A stretch of 64,000 nt of DNA from Owenia fusiformis (taxonomy: Eukaryota > Annelida > Polychaeta > Sabellida > Oweniidae). A model generated the notes under the pieces. That model was not told the origin of the DNA. It ran no database searches and saw only the letters and a list, made by a program, of their open reading frames with translations. Numbering within the stretch: position 1 is the first letter of the stretch; every line of letters begins with the position of its first letter. Position numbers and translations under genes: made by a program. Where the stretch lies: contig CAIIXF020000001.1 in NCBI GenBank assembly GCA_903813345.2, forward strand, positions 53,959,885 to 54,023,884, in the 5' to 3' direction. Of the stretch, positions 50,293 to 63,621 are shown in pieces.

Positions 50293-53200
50293 GCTACAAT
50301 GAGTAAAAGAACCAACACTACTGCAACTGCACGGTTAAAGCAGGATTATATGCGCATCATGAAAGATCCTGTTCCATATGTCCAGGCAGTTCCCCTTGCA
50401 TCAAATATATTAGAATGGTATGTTATTTTTACAGAAGCTCTGAGGTCTAATATTTATAACAACCCTCTAACACAAATAGACAATTTTATAATGATTAAAA
50501 TAAAAGAAGATTTAATGACCCCAAAGGTTACTGATTGAAAATGGTAATTCCATGGCATCATGAACTAGACATCACCCATGATTTTCTCACAGATACATTA
50601 CTTGTTGATTAGGGCCGGGAGGTTAAGTTACACGTTTTAAGAGTGTTTTTACATGAACATGTAGAATTATTGTCCTTTAGGGATAAACCATCCCCTGTCG
50701 TAGTAATGCTTGCCCAATTCAGTATAATTGAGTAAGAAAACGAGTCAGAATTAGGTCCCTGGAAAAAGCAATTGAAGGAAGGCAGTATTCCCCAGGGGTC
50801 ATAATAATGTATTTCATGTTAATGTACAAGTTCCTTTAAAACATGTAGCTTTACTTCCCTATTATTTCATCACTTAGAGGTACTTGGATTGACATCTATT
50901 GAGTGTTCAATTATAAACGATAATGATATCTTGCTATATTTTCAGGCACTATGCCGTGGAGGGACCTGAAAAATCCTTGTATGAAGGTAGGTGTGATAAT
51001 TCTTATTTATTCTGACAATTAAAACGTGCCTCAATTCATATCATGAAAATTAAGGACCTAGTAAATTATTAAGGATATGAATCCAAAACCCAGAATTGTA
51101 GGATGATTAAATAACGTATGTGTTGTTTCAGGACTTTGCATGAGTGCGGCAGCATGAAGGCAAAGTCTATGAAACAATGCATGAGTGGATTACTTTACCA
51201 TTTGATGTACATAAAAGCCCAGCTTGTTATTGTTTACAGATTTTCACTCAACTATGAAATTGAAATTGATGTAATCAGTTTCACTAGAATATAAAATTAG
51301 TCCAGGTGCATTAGAGAGGGTATGTGGTCAGTGTGTATAAAAAGGGAATTGTTTTGACATCGTAAGTTTATGAATCAACTCAAATGATGAGACTATAGAA
51401 GATTGAGACTTACAATATTCTAAGAATCCCTGAAAAAAATGACATACCTATCAGACATGAACTACATATCACCCTTAAAATTAAATGCCCACCAGATTAC
51501 TTTTGCCCTTAAAATTTTTGTAGTTTAAGAAATTAAACTGATAATTAGTTTTTGAGGTCCAAAATATTTGGAATAATTTATCAGGTATGAAAGACACTAC
51601 AGCAATTGTGTGTTTGTGTGAGAGTTCATTTTTCTGACTCAAATTGCGATGTATTGCATCTTGAGCTTGTGCATTTTCTGAGGATATTTCAGGTGGCTAC
51701 TACCATGGGAAGCTGGTCTTTCCACGTGAGTTCCCATTCAAGCCCCCAAGCATATACATGATTACACCCAATGGCAGATTCAAGTGCAATACTAGGTAAG
51801 CATATATTTTCATTTTCTGCTTTCATTTTTGCGAAAGTAGACCTACCATTTGTGATTTTGCTTGGTTTTCACCAGTTTTATCGATGTTGTCCTGATGTTG
51901 TTTTGATATTTAATATGGGGTACTGAAAGTTCCACAGCAGTGTATAGTATGGAATAAATCTGTTCTGTTAAAATTGTTCTGTTAAAAAAATAGTTAATGA
52001 TGAATATAAACAAGTCCAGTCTATCTTAGGAAACATTTGGAGAAATCATATCAGTTTTTCTGTTCAATTTTGATTTTGATGAATCCTAGAATAGTATAGA
52101 TTCATATGAAATTACTTTTTGTCTGCATCTTTGGCTTTCTCTTGAAAGCCCATGTCTGCATCCTTTGGTCACAGGACTACAAAAAGATTCCAGGTGAATT
52201 GTAACTGTTATGCAAGATTCTAGGAATTTATAAATCTAAATGCAACATTTAAGGATTTTGTAAATCTAAATGCAACATTTTAGGATTTTGTAATTCCGCT
52301 GCAACTTTGCAATTTGAAGTGGAATATTTTAGGATTTTGAAAAATTTCAGTTTTTGAAATAAAAGGTTTATTTGGGACTAATTGATTTATTAGACTGTTA
52401 GAAGCAATTCTGGATGCTAGGAATTATACTGAGGTGTTGCTAAACAGAAATTTTATGTAGGGAGAGCCTGCCCTCGAAGGATGCAGTTTTTTAGCACATA
52501 ATATGTAGATTCTATCTGTTATTTTAGATTATGCTTATCAATAAGTGACTTTCATCCTGACACTTGGAACCCTGCATGGTCTGTTTCTACCATCCTGACA
52601 GGGTTGCTTAGCTTCATGGTAAGCATTAACATCTTGAAATAACTCAGTTACCCTGGGTAAAAATTGATTAATGATTAACGAAGATAAAATATTATAAAAA
52701 AATTTACATATCCATATACTTTCAAATCATTCTTTCTTGTTATAGATTTAAGGAATAAATTCAGAAATGAAGAGTCCAGTATCATTCTTTATTGTAAATT
52801 TAAAGGCATGATTGCATGCACGAACCCATATACATATTAACACGAGGGCAGAGCCCAAGTTCATTATCAGGATTGGTAAGTACAGCATGCATGAATGCTT
52901 TTAAATTCAATAACGAATGATACAGGGTTTTTAATGGTAATTCAAATATGCTATCGATCCAATTCTTTATGAAACCAAAATGCACTGTGATGATGTCACT
53001 GTTTTACCAATAATGGCACTGCTCAGTCAATTATGAAACCATAAAGCACTGTGAAATTATGTTTCTGCTCAGTTAACCAATACCTTGGAATAATGCACTG
53101 AAATATCAGCATATTTGAAAATTCAGTTTGAATAATACCTTAAGTTGTATGCAGTTTTTGGTTGTGAATGTTGTTTAAGTAAAAATCTTATGTATCCATG

Positions 53201-55752
53201 TTTTAAGCCATTCTTCATTATATTATATTTCAGTTGGAAAAAAGTCCTACCTTAGGTAGTATAGAAACATCAGATTACACAGTAAGTTCCCAGTTATATT
53301 GCATTATTACCACCTTGCCGGGCCAGTTCTAGGGGTTTTATTGCTAGTTTAGAAGTCGTTCATTTTACTATATCGACCTAAGAAATGTGTGACGTCATAG
53401 TGGTGGTCCATATGGACCAGTCTAGAATATATTCTGGACCGGCAATTTTCCCTGGGAAATTAGATATCGTTCAATGCGTAAGATTTTCTTGCTGTTTCAG
53501 TCCTGGTCGTTAACGTTGGTAATAATACTAATAACGTCATTTCTGCGAGCAATATTTAGCAGTTATGTCCCTATCATTGAATATATGCCTAAGGTCTGTC
53601 ACCGCCCGAGCTTGCGAGGGTTATATTACGACAGACCGAAGGCATATATTCAATGATACGGACATAACTGTTGTATTACATACTTTTATATCATGGCTAC
53701 GTTATATCAATGACGCCACGTGTCTGTGTGCGAGTGAAATTAGGAAGAAATTAAACATGACGTCCCGATGACGTCATAAGATTGTCATGGTAAAAGGTTT
53801 GGCCGCTATACAGGAATATATAGCCGACCTTCAGCTCCATTGACTTCAATACAAATGCTTCGCTGGGTATGTAATACAGTGAAATATTGCCTTAAGAAAT
53901 GACGTTATTGTACTAATCATATCAAACCATACAGAATGATACATAGAGAAGAATATTGTTACCGCTAAAATTTCTTTAACTAAATGTGAATAAATAGTGT
54001 GTAAAAGAATGAATAATTTCAGAGTTGCCTTTTATAACTGTTTTTATGGAATCTTCATACTTCTGATCATTAGTTTAAAATTTGAAATATTGCAAAGATC
54101 CTGAAGTACATCAAGATTACATAACCAAAAGAAAAAAAAGATTACATAACCATATAACTAATATGTTTGCTCTTATGTTTTTCAGAAAAGACAGTTGGCT
54201 GCCCAGAGCCTTCATTTTAATCTACAGGACAAACAATTTGTTGACTGTTTTCCAAATTTAGCTGAGGTAAAAATGTGTACATTCATGTACAAGTTTATGT
54301 ACTGAAGTGTTAATTGTTAATATACTATCACATATCCAAGAACTATGTTATTACACAGCACATTTTAATTTTGATTTCTAGAAATGCCGCATAAATCATT
54401 CATTGGTGCATAATTTTTGCATAATATACACTTTTCTAAAGAATATCTCACCTGATAATTTGTGTTTTTTTACTGCATAATTTTTGAATCTCTGATATAC
54501 AAGTTAATCTTCTAACAATCATTGATTTAATGTACAAGTTTATGTACTAAAGAGATGTGTGTATTGATGAATATGCTCACAAATGTTTTTGTTAATGTTA
54601 ACATGCAAACTGTATACTTTTCATAATCATTTCATGTGAGATTTCAAAATATTGCCATGAGTATATTCTTTCTCATTGGGTTTATTGCTGCTTTTCTTGT
54701 GAATCTCATTTAAAAAAGAATTGATTGAAAATATGTTGTTAAATGTTTTTGCATATCTTTAACAATATGATTGACCCAGAATCTTTATTTAAATAGGAGA
54801 TGAGGCAGACACTTAAGAAACGTGAAGAAGAAATGGCTCGTAGCGCAGAATTAAACAATAGATCTGTAAATGCAGGTAGGTTCAAAAATTAGATAGACAC
54901 ATGAAAGAACACCATTTGTACTTAATCCACGTGGTTAATAGTAATGATAATGGTTTTAGTTGAGTTGTCATATGATCACTATTTTTCAGACTTGTGTTGG
55001 TAATATGCAGAATAAATCAATCATTTTTTAGTGATTTTTGTTGGACTAAAAAAGCTAAAATTTTGAATTTATGAACCCAAGTGGAAATCGTTTACCATGT
55101 TTTCATGGAAATTTTAAAGATAATTGTTTCAACACCTGATAGATCCTACATTAAGAGCATATACATACAACAATTTAATAATTATTTCTCAATAGTTTTG
55201 TTTTCTTAGAAACCAGATACTGTACTTCGACTTAATTTGGTGCTATTTATATTGGCAAATTTGCTGTTTTAAACATTTGGCGGCTACTTAATTTGGCAGA
55301 CTTGCAATATAACAATGCACCAATGGTACTTAGTTACTTGGAACTAAAATTACCGGGGATGTTGGCGGCTACTAAATTTGGCAGACTTTAACGATTTGGC
55401 AGATCCGCCTTATTAAAATGACCGCTAAATTAAGAAGAATTGAAGTATTACCAATGTGATTTTAATGTAAATCATGTGAGGCTCAAAAATGAATGGACTT
55501 TTTTTGATTAAAGTTGCAGTAATCTTTGATATTTTGCCGTATTTCCAAAATACCACCCATCGATTCTATAAAATGCATTAATATTTTGTAATTTCAGGGC
55601 TTGCAAATTCTAGTTCAAGGGTCCAGGGTGTGAACGGAGCCAATGAACAACAAGGACTTCTAAATAGTGCACTCACTAACATATGTGTAATCATAGGATT
55701 TGCTGCATTCGCATACACAGTCAAATATGTACTAAAAAATATAGTTGAATAG
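50293..55752 (+). CDS. UBE2J2: Ubiquitin-conjugating enzyme E2 J2 (Ubc6-type, ER tail-anchored), complete, 8 coding exons, 238 aa
   Basis: Exons 50293-50417 (ATG 50299), 50946-50986, 51693-51795, 52528-52618, 53234-53281, 54186-54266, 54797-54875 and 55598-55752 (TAG) join in frame to 238 codons, against 259 in human UBE2J2. The protein starts [20 protein letters not shown] and contains [40 protein letters not shown] and [20 protein letters not shown]. The catalytic cysteine is Cys90 in RLCLSI. The C-terminus is a single hydrophobic helix (about 213-232, [16 protein letters not shown]), a tail anchor placing the enzyme on the cytosolic face of the ER, where the family ubiquitinates substrates for ER-associated degradation. 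The start fits the family. The ATG exon begins only 6 nt earlier at an acceptor, so a 5' UTR exon lies upstream. Confidence 0.97.
52528..52618 (+). CDS. UBE2J2: UBE2J2 active-site exon
   Basis: Encodes [19 protein letters not shown] and [10 protein letters not shown]. Cys90 is the ubiquitin thioester residue of this non-canonical E2 class, which lacks the HPN tripeptide of standard E2s. Acceptor TTATTTTAG, donor ATG|gtaagc. Confidence 0.95.
53518..53925. mobile_element. MITE with strong internal hairpin in UBE2J2 intron 5
   Basis: Ends AATACTAATAACGTCATTTC and the inverse GAAATGACGTTATTGTACTA. Inside, 53561-53602 pairs with 53631-53672 (CATTGAATATATGCC and inverse) around GCCCGAGCTTGCGAGG. 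The right half shares ATATATAGCCGACCTTCAGC with 7890-8110. Confidence 0.75.
55215..55452. repeat. Inverted-end repeat with TTTGGCAGA words in UBE2J2 intron 7
   Basis: TACTGTACTTCGACTTAATT and the inverse AATTAAGAAGAATTGAAGTA bracket repeated (T)TGGCGGCTACT(T)AATTTGGCAGACT words. About 230 bp, non-coding. Confidence 0.6.
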
Positions 55753-57176
55753 TACTTGATGATTTTACATAGACTATTTCAACTAAGGCTATCGTAACTA
55801 AGGCATGTTGGGAGAATTTATTATAAATTAAAGCTGTAAATCAAAACACATGGTGTACAGGAAATAATAATGCAAGTTCTCTAACTTAAAAGAATTTCAT
55901 CCAATGACAGACTTTAAAAAATGGATAGGAACTCCCCATTGAGACACTCGTTTCAACATAAAAAAGGTTCACATAGTTACTCTCTGCCTGTGTACTATTT
56001 GAAAGCTTATGTCCTCAGAGGCATACTTTTTTATATTCTTTGTTATACTTTGCAGAGGTTTTGTGATACAAAACAGTTAAATCATCAAGTATTTTAAAAT
56101 ATTCTCTATTATCTGGCACCATTTCTGAAGTGAGACCTCGATTAGGATTTAAACCCTGGACTTAGTGCATAGTGTGCTGAATCATTACATTGAAGGTGTT
56201 GTTTCCAAGTCTGCATGACCCTGCAGTGGGAATGCTAAATTTAGGAAACAACGTCTGAGTGGAATGAAGCAACCACAATCCATTGAGTCTTGGGCTTAAA
56301 TTCTTTTCACACATTGCAATATATTTTCTACAAAATCACCTAAAAGATACAAAAATCACTTAGAGAACATATGTTGAATGTAACTTTTTGCGAGGGTCAA
56401 GTTGGCAAAGTATCAATCCTAGAGTCCAGTTATCACCTTGACAACCATTTAACTTGTGACCTTGATTTGGTTATTAATGTCATGCAGTTATGTGAAACAG
56501 TGCTTCTGATTGGCTTGAATGGGATACACCTTGCCTAGTATGTGTGAATTATAAAATTGTTAATGTAGATTGCAAATAATGGTTTAATGAAATTTTAGAG
56601 ATTTGACAGGGTTTCATTATCAGCAGGCAACAGGTGATTTTCAACGGTTGTTTTCACAAAGAAATTGTGAGATATTCTAGTGAAACCCCTGCTGTAATTT
56701 CTGGAATTCCAATGTTTTTCTTTTAGTTTTTTCCAATGCTACATTATATCAATTCAGAAGGGTTTTGATGTATTCAAGGCATTAGGGTATAAAAAGAGTG
56801 TATTGAGACTTGCCTATAATATTGGTATTTCTGTATTTTAAACTACCCAAAACAAAATCATATTAAAAAGCAGTCTGAAATTTGTCTCTGTTTTCTAATT
56901 TCTCAGTTTTCACCTGATTTAACCAGGTAGACCTTAAACTAGATTCAAAATTTATGGTTAAGAAAACGGGAAATATGCAAAAAGCAAATGCATTATTAAT
57001 GTATTACATGTACTTTGCATTTTTTATTATTTTTTACATTTTTCAGACAAAGTACACTGTATCATGAAATATTATTACAATAATTACATTCTAACAATGC
57101 TAATTATACAAAACTGTGTATTATAATACAATAGGCAGTCCCTTTAAATATGACTGCAGCTTTATTGCACATCATA
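55753..57176. other. UBE2J2 3' UTR and downstream sequence
   Basis: An ATTAAA at 55827-55832 is a possible polyadenylation signal 75 nt after the stop. From about 56220 to 56570 lies an inverted, diverged copy of the repeat in STAT intron 8 (GGAAACAACGTCTGAGTGGA against its inverse at about 17875). No gene seen. Confidence 0.45.
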
Positions 57177-58080
57177 CAGGGTGTTCAAAAAAAAACGCAA
57201 CCCAAAGAAATTGCTATATCTTGAAAAATACTGGGTCAATTATGTTCATATTTTCAGGAAATAAAGAAGAGACTGTGTATGTATAGCTCCTGTAAATGGT
57301 TAGTTGTAAAACATGATGCCTTGGACTCCTTCTCAAAAGACAGATGTACTAGCAAAATGCGAAAAACGCAGTCAGGGGTGACTGCAACCGCACAAAAATT
57401 AAATAACTTCCTAACCATAGTGTTTTGGCTCTTCAAATTTGGCACAAACTATCTTCATTCACTGTATGATAATCTGTAGAGTGAAATCAAAATCACTTCA
57501 GGGACTTCACTGTCATGGTTGAAATGCTTTCAAAACGCAGCCAAACACTCTGGTTCAGGGAGACTTAAGAAAGCATTTTGACCATGACTATAAAGTCCCT
57601 GGAGTGATTTTTATGAAACTCCACAAATTCACCACACATTGAATGAGGATAATTTGTGCCAAATCTGAAGTGCCAAAACACCATGGTTAGAAAATTATTT
57701 GGTTTTATTGCTGTGGCAGTCACCTCTGACTGCGTTTTCATATCTTCCTTGTACAACTGTCATTTGAGCAGGTGTCCAAGGCATCATGTTTTACAACTTA
57801 CTGACAACAGGAGCTTTACAAGCACAGTCTCTTCTTTCTTTTCCTGAAAAAATAAACATAATTGAATTAGTATTTTCCAAGATATAGTTATTTTCCATTC
57901 GCGTTTTTCGTACTTTGTTGGTACAACTGTGTTTTGAGCAAGTGTCCAAGACATCATGTTTTTCAACTAACTAACAATGGGAGCTATACATACACAGTCT
58001 CTTCTTTCTTTCCTGAAAATATGAACATAATTGGATCAGTATTTTCCAAGATATCGCGATTTCTTTCTTTGAACACCCTG
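57177..58080. mobile_element. 904-bp compound palindromic element with CAGGGTGTTC ends
   Basis: CAGGGTGTTCAAAAAAAAACG at left and TTTGAACACCCTG at right. Arm words ATTATGTTCATATTTTCAGG and AAGAAGAGACTGTG occur at the left end and inverted twice at the right (about 57825-57860 and 58000-58030), with a further inverted pair about TTCACTGTCATGG/CCATGACTATAAAGTCCC at the centre. The frames inside mirror each other and are not genes. Confidence 0.8.
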
Positions 58081-61070
58081 AACTATCTTGAATATACAAA
58101 AGGATGTGTCTTTTTTCCATATACTATTGCAATGTCGTCCTTTGATTGCTTATTTTTTAGACTCAAAGTTATCGAGTAGCGCTAAAGGGAGGAATTGTAA
58201 GGAGATCAATACTATGAGTTTCTCAGTTTTATTCTATTTTGGGGTTGCTTCTCATACGCATATCCAGCAATGGCATATCAATTGTATATTCTGTTGCTAT
58301 TTTCAGTTGTGTTGAAATATTCATGCTATATACTTACATGTAGTTGCGTGGCTATAAATATTGTGTAGAAATCATTTGGTTGGAATCCTTTAAGTTAGGG
58401 TAGGTGTACCTTCATTTCCTAGACATCCTGTAGGCTTCTATATAGAAATGTACAAACATCACAAACAGAATATGCTTAACAAATAGTTTGATCACAACTC
58501 TGTTGATTAATAAGTAATGAGAAAAAACTTGCTCTTCATTTTTTTTTCATTACTTCCAAATTGTAATGTACATGCGCTGTGTGCTAACCCATCTTTAGAG
58601 TTTTGACTACCAGTCATTATGGTAAAAAAGTTACAATACTATTCAAGTGGGATTGAATACATTTTCAGCATGTGCAACTGAAACAAAAAAGAATATTTTG
58701 GTTGTAGCATTGAGACATTTTGCAATGAACTCAGTAATCTGTTCTTAGGTCGATAGACATTAAATGTTAAACAGAGCTGTCTACTAAACATGTTAATATT
58801 AATGTATGATTTTTATGTCACCAAGGTACCAAGAAGTGGTTATTTTATAGCCAACATTTTTTGACTTGTATTCCAGATTACATTTTTTCATGTTGCTTTG
58901 TTGAAACCTTGGCATTGAATGGCCAGACATAATTATCCCAACGAACGAAGTTCGGTAGGGATATAGTGAAGCCCTCCGTCCGTCCGTCTGTCTGTCTGTC
59001 CGTCAGTCAGTCCGTCAGTCAGTCCGTCCGTCCGTCTGTCCGGAAGATAACTCAAATATTAGTTGACGGATTTTTGGTGGAAAGATGTATATTGATGAAT
59101 AGTTTTACGCAAAAAAGATGGCTGCCATTTTAAAAATGACGGGACTTTTTCGCAAAAATCATAACTTTTTCATTCTAAACCAAAGTAATCAATATTATTG
59201 TTTGAAATTTTGGTAGTATATTCGCAACATCTATCTATTTCACATATATTCTGTGTTTTTCATCCTGACCCCCAGGGGCCGTGTATGGGGGGTCAGGAAA
59301 ACAGAAATTTTCGCTAATTTTTAGATCTTTCTGAAGTACATGTATAGCTTTATTATACTCAAATGAAAGGCAATTAAGAGTAGATTGCAGATATTGTATC
59401 TTTTTTCTGGTTCGAGCCTCGTAAAATTCAAAATGGTCGTCTAATGTATGATTTCGCAATAATTTTTCGATCCCTTCAAAGTATGGCTATAATATACTCA
59501 AAATGAAGGAATTTTGGAGTAGATCACAATTATAGTATTATTTTTCAGATTTGTACCTCAGAAAATTCAAAATGGCTGCTTTGCAGGAATTCACAATTCT
59601 AAAATCTATATTTTTCAATTTTAACCAAAGTAATGAGTATAATTGATTGGAATTCGGTAATTGATATTTTGTTCGTTGGGATTTGCTACTCCGCGGAGTT
59701 GCCGTTATCTAGTTAACATGTTGTCGTGGCAATTTACTGAAATTAGAAATAAGAGCAATTTTCTCATTACTTATCTGTATCACCCTGTAATTATATTTAT
59801 TTAAAGGGAATATGTAATATTTTTTATAGAAAAATAAAAGCAGAAATAAAAACATATTTATCTCAGGTTTATCCATTGTTATGAAGAAAACGACTGTAAA
59901 TTGCTTTAATTTTGTGATTCATTAAATCTGTAAAAGGTACAAGATTGTTAGTTAAGCTTCAAGACATAAATGTCAGGATTTTCAATAAGGTAAAGAATTT
60001 AGAGGGAGAGAATTATATATTGGTCATTCAATATGGTGAAATTCAGTTGGAGAGAATGTTGTACAAAGTGAGAACCAAAGGTGAATGCATTTGTACTGAA
60101 ATTCTTTCAAAACGTGTGGAATTTCACCATATTGAATGGCCTTTCATTCATTCATTCAAAAATAGGGTGGGGGGGTTGGGTGTCAAGGAAAGGTCAAACT
60201 TGAGGTGACACCACAAAACATTGCAGATTCAAAAATTAAAGAATGACTGTGACGCAATCTGATTGGATGAGACTTATAGAGCATGATAAAGTTGATTTAT
60301 TTTTTGCACCCATTCTGTTCATTTATCTTGAAGATGGTTAAAATAGTTAAAACATTTTACACAAAAGATGTAATATATGTTGTAAATAGTGGTATATTTA
60401 TTTCAATGATATAAAATGTACAAGGGAGAGATTATCATTTAATATATCAGCTTCTTACAAAAATGTTGCTTATGATTTATAAAAATAGTAAGCAATTTAA
60501 TAAAATATATGCTTAATATTACAAAGTGTGCCAATTACATCTACAAAAGCATGTGCCTATGTTGAGTCACATTTATAAAAGGGAGAATCGGAGAGTTGGA
60601 ACCTTTTCAAAATAAATTCGAACCTCAAGATTCTTCCTTAACACATATTAAACTTACAAATGCTGCCTTATATTGCAGTATTTCAAACAGTGTGATTTAA
60701 ATGCTTAACATAAGTATTGAAAAACAGCTAAAAGAGATTATGCCTCCCTAAGTTAGCTAAATTTTAAGATACATATATACAATACTTTCAAAAACCAACA
60801 ATAAAAATCAACAAGGATATACAGCCTGATCAAACATCATTTTTAGTTTGACTGGGCATATATCACCACAGCACCTTAACAGAGTAGTTAGCTAAGTTAA
60901 TACTAAGATGTGTGTTCAGTTTTTACTGCGATGGACTGACATTTTTTTAAATGAACCATTAGCATAGAATTTTTTTCAAATCAACTTTAATTCATCCCGA
61001 GTTCTTCATATTGTGATTGCAAATTGTTTTTATATGAAATTGCACTGCAATGTTGTAACTGTACTGAAAC
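58081..61070. other. UBE2J2-SGSH convergent intergenic region and SGSH 3' UTR
   Basis: No coding exon. Holds the repeat at 58930-59700 and a small hairpin (60027-60047 with 60119-60140, ATTCAATATGGTGAAATTC and inverse). On -, TTTATT at 60397-60402 (AATAAA on the coding strand) is one candidate SGSH polyadenylation signal. Confidence 0.45.
58930..59700. repeat. TTATCCCA repeat with CCGT/CTGT microsatellite, inverse orientation copy
   Basis: AATTATCCCAACGAACGAAG with TTCGGTAGGGATATAG, then a CCGTCCGTCTGTCTGT run (58976-59041), then degenerate units with AAAATTCAAAATGG(C/T)(C/T)G. Ends near TTCGTTGGGATTTGC. This is the reverse-oriented counterpart of the 33.4 kb end. Confidence 0.7.
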
Positions 61071-63503
61071 TCAGAATAGATCATTATCCATTCCCATACA
61101 TATTGGATTAGTCTTATAATAACCAGCATTTTCCAGCACACTAGATGGCGCACATATCCAGGCATCATCAGTTGCATTCTGCCATCTATTCAGCCTTTCA
61201 CTAAGCTCTTTATATATTGGTTGATAATCTCTGATATATGCCAGGTTTTTGGTTTCTTTTGGATCAGCAATTAAATCATAAAGCTCCCATTGTTCCCTGT
61301 AGTAATACTCTTTCAGGGTCTTGAACCACTGAGTAGGTTTACCTTGTTTTGTATGATTCAAAATATCTTGGAATGACGGTGCAAGATAAAAATCCTGGTC
61401 TATAGGAAATGGCATTTTATAGTTCAGATTATGAATAAGCTTATACTGTTTTGTGCGAACTGCCCTCATTGGGTAATACATTGTGACCTCATGAAGATTG
61501 TGACTCGTAAAAACTGCATCAGCGCTGGCACTGTGGTCTTTGATCAGTGACAGGAGAGAATTGCCGGTCAACTTGACCTCAGGGTGGGTATGACCCTTTA
61601 GGATCTTGTAGTGAGGGTATGATAGACCATACCAGTCCAGTATTGTGGGGACAATGTCTACATGGCTCACCAGGCCATCATTTACCTGGAAAAATCAATG
61701 ATTGATGACATTCTGAATTTTCAGTGGCACAATTCAAAAATACATGTACAACATAATACAATGTATTCTACTCAATATACCTTCAATTTGAGCCATTTAC
61801 TTAGCAAAAAAAGTTTTGAATGTAATAATGTTAGATATTTTCATTTTGTACGATAAGCTGCCAAAATTTCATAAGCGAATAAAGACCATTCAAACGAATG
61901 TGTTTATACAAGTAATCTTGAATCATATTAATCCCATTGAATGAAGTTGAGGTGAATATAGATTAGAAAATGCCTTCTTCTATCCAAACATACATCCAAC
62001 ATCCAGGAACATGTTAAGACCTAAATTAAAGCAGTTAAGTTTGATAGGTCCAAGTTTAAATAGTACCATGACAATACTCATGAGGCACAGCATTTAAAAC
62101 ATAACATTAAAACATACTCATGAGGCACAGCATTTAAAACATATTAAGTGATTTCCTTACCTTTCCCCAAGACTCTGGATGTTGAGGAGATGAGATGAAG
62201 AATGGCTCTCTGATACCAGGATCATAAAAGTTGGTACGTCCTGTGGGGAATGGAATCCCATTATCTGATGTGTACATTACAAGAGTGTCCTTGTCATGTC
62301 CTGCTGCAGCTAACTCATCCAGTATCAGACCCACTCCTAGAGTAGCAATGTCAACAATCAACATGTATGACATGTATGAGAGAGAGGACTTCAATCTAAG
62401 GGAAATCATACAGTCTTACACAACGATGAAAATCATTTTTGAATTGTGTTAACAAAGAAATACAGTATCATCAATGAATCAGGACTTTTCTGCTTCTTAA
62501 ATCTCTAATAACTTCTGATATGGGTTATGACACCCATTCGCCTAGATTGAATGCGCTGGCGCTCAAGCCCTCTCGATAAACTGACAACCCCGAAAAAAGT
62601 TGTTTTTTAGTCAATCTGACTAGACATGCTAGAGGGTGTGGGTGTTAAGGCTTGAACACACCAGAGGAAGCACAATGGACATTTTCTACACAAACACACA
62701 AATTGTTCATTTAAAAAGAATTTTCTAACCTTGATCCAATCTACTTATTGTTGCATACTGGGCTGCAATGTCCTCTCTTGCAGCAGGGGTGTCCTGGATG
62801 AAGTATGGGACCACTACCTCCTCTGGTTTATAATACCTTGGGGTCCAATCATCAATTTTCCCCATACCTGGGTCACCATTTCCAAACTTTTCACAGAAGG
62901 TGCCATACTGTGGCTGTGTATGGCCGCATCTGTGGGGGTCGTGAAAACCAATGTATAGGAAGAAAGGGCTGGAGGTATAATATTAGCAGATTTACAATTT
63001 GCTGAACGGTAGAATGCTACAAATGGTTTTAATCAGATATTTTCATAAAGGCAAAACAATGAAAAACAAAAGACAAAAGAATTCATAATTTTATAACTGG
63101 ATTTATTTCTTTTACAAAATTCCTTAAAATAACAGGTGTTTTTGGGTAAAAAACTGGCATTTTTTGGGAAAAAAACATGCATTTTTCTCCTATTGCCTAC
63201 TGGCAATGAGGCTCAATAACTCATTTTATTCTGAACCAAGATTAAAAAAATAAAATAGTACAGTAAAACCGTTATAGGTGGCAGGAATTGGCTACAATTA
63301 TTCACTTCAAAGGGGTTCCACTTAATACAGGTTTTTAATCATAATGGCTTACCTAGATTTATTATGATTCAGAAATTCTCTGACCAAGTGCTTTATAAGA
63401 GTGATGTTTCTCCCAACTTGAAGTATTTTATTATTCTCCTCTGTATGTGCGAAGTCAAATGGATAGACAGCTTCTGGACCAACATGCTTTTTTCCAATTA
63501 TAC
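61071..63503 (-). CDS. SGSH: N-sulfoglucosamine sulfohydrolase (heparan N-sulfatase), C-terminal part, 4 exons, 5'-truncated by window edge
   Basis: Exons 63503-63353, 62968-62730, 62336-62161 and 61685-61071 (TGA) join in frame. Words [23 protein letters not shown] and [83 protein letters not shown] and [14 protein letters not shown] follow human SGSH closely in order. SGSH is a lysosomal sulfatase that removes the N-linked sulfate from glucosamine in heparan sulfate. The DNG in TSDNGIPFP is a sulfatase metal-site segment. The N-terminal exons, with the signal peptide and the formylglycine-forming cysteine motif, lie beyond 64000. The tail ends MGMDNDLF. The call is firm. Confidence 0.96.
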
Positions 63504-63621
63504 CTTAATCAGAGATAATGTATAGAATTGGATTATTATTAGTAATTTGGAATTACATACATAGATCAGGAAACAAAAAATAAAGGGCAACATTTGTAAT
63601 ATCTATTAACTGAAATACACA

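Noticed and set aside
57254-57966. Several 60-66-codon frames with matching peptides on both strands
   Set aside because: Repeated inverted modules of one transposon; the peptides mirror its arms.
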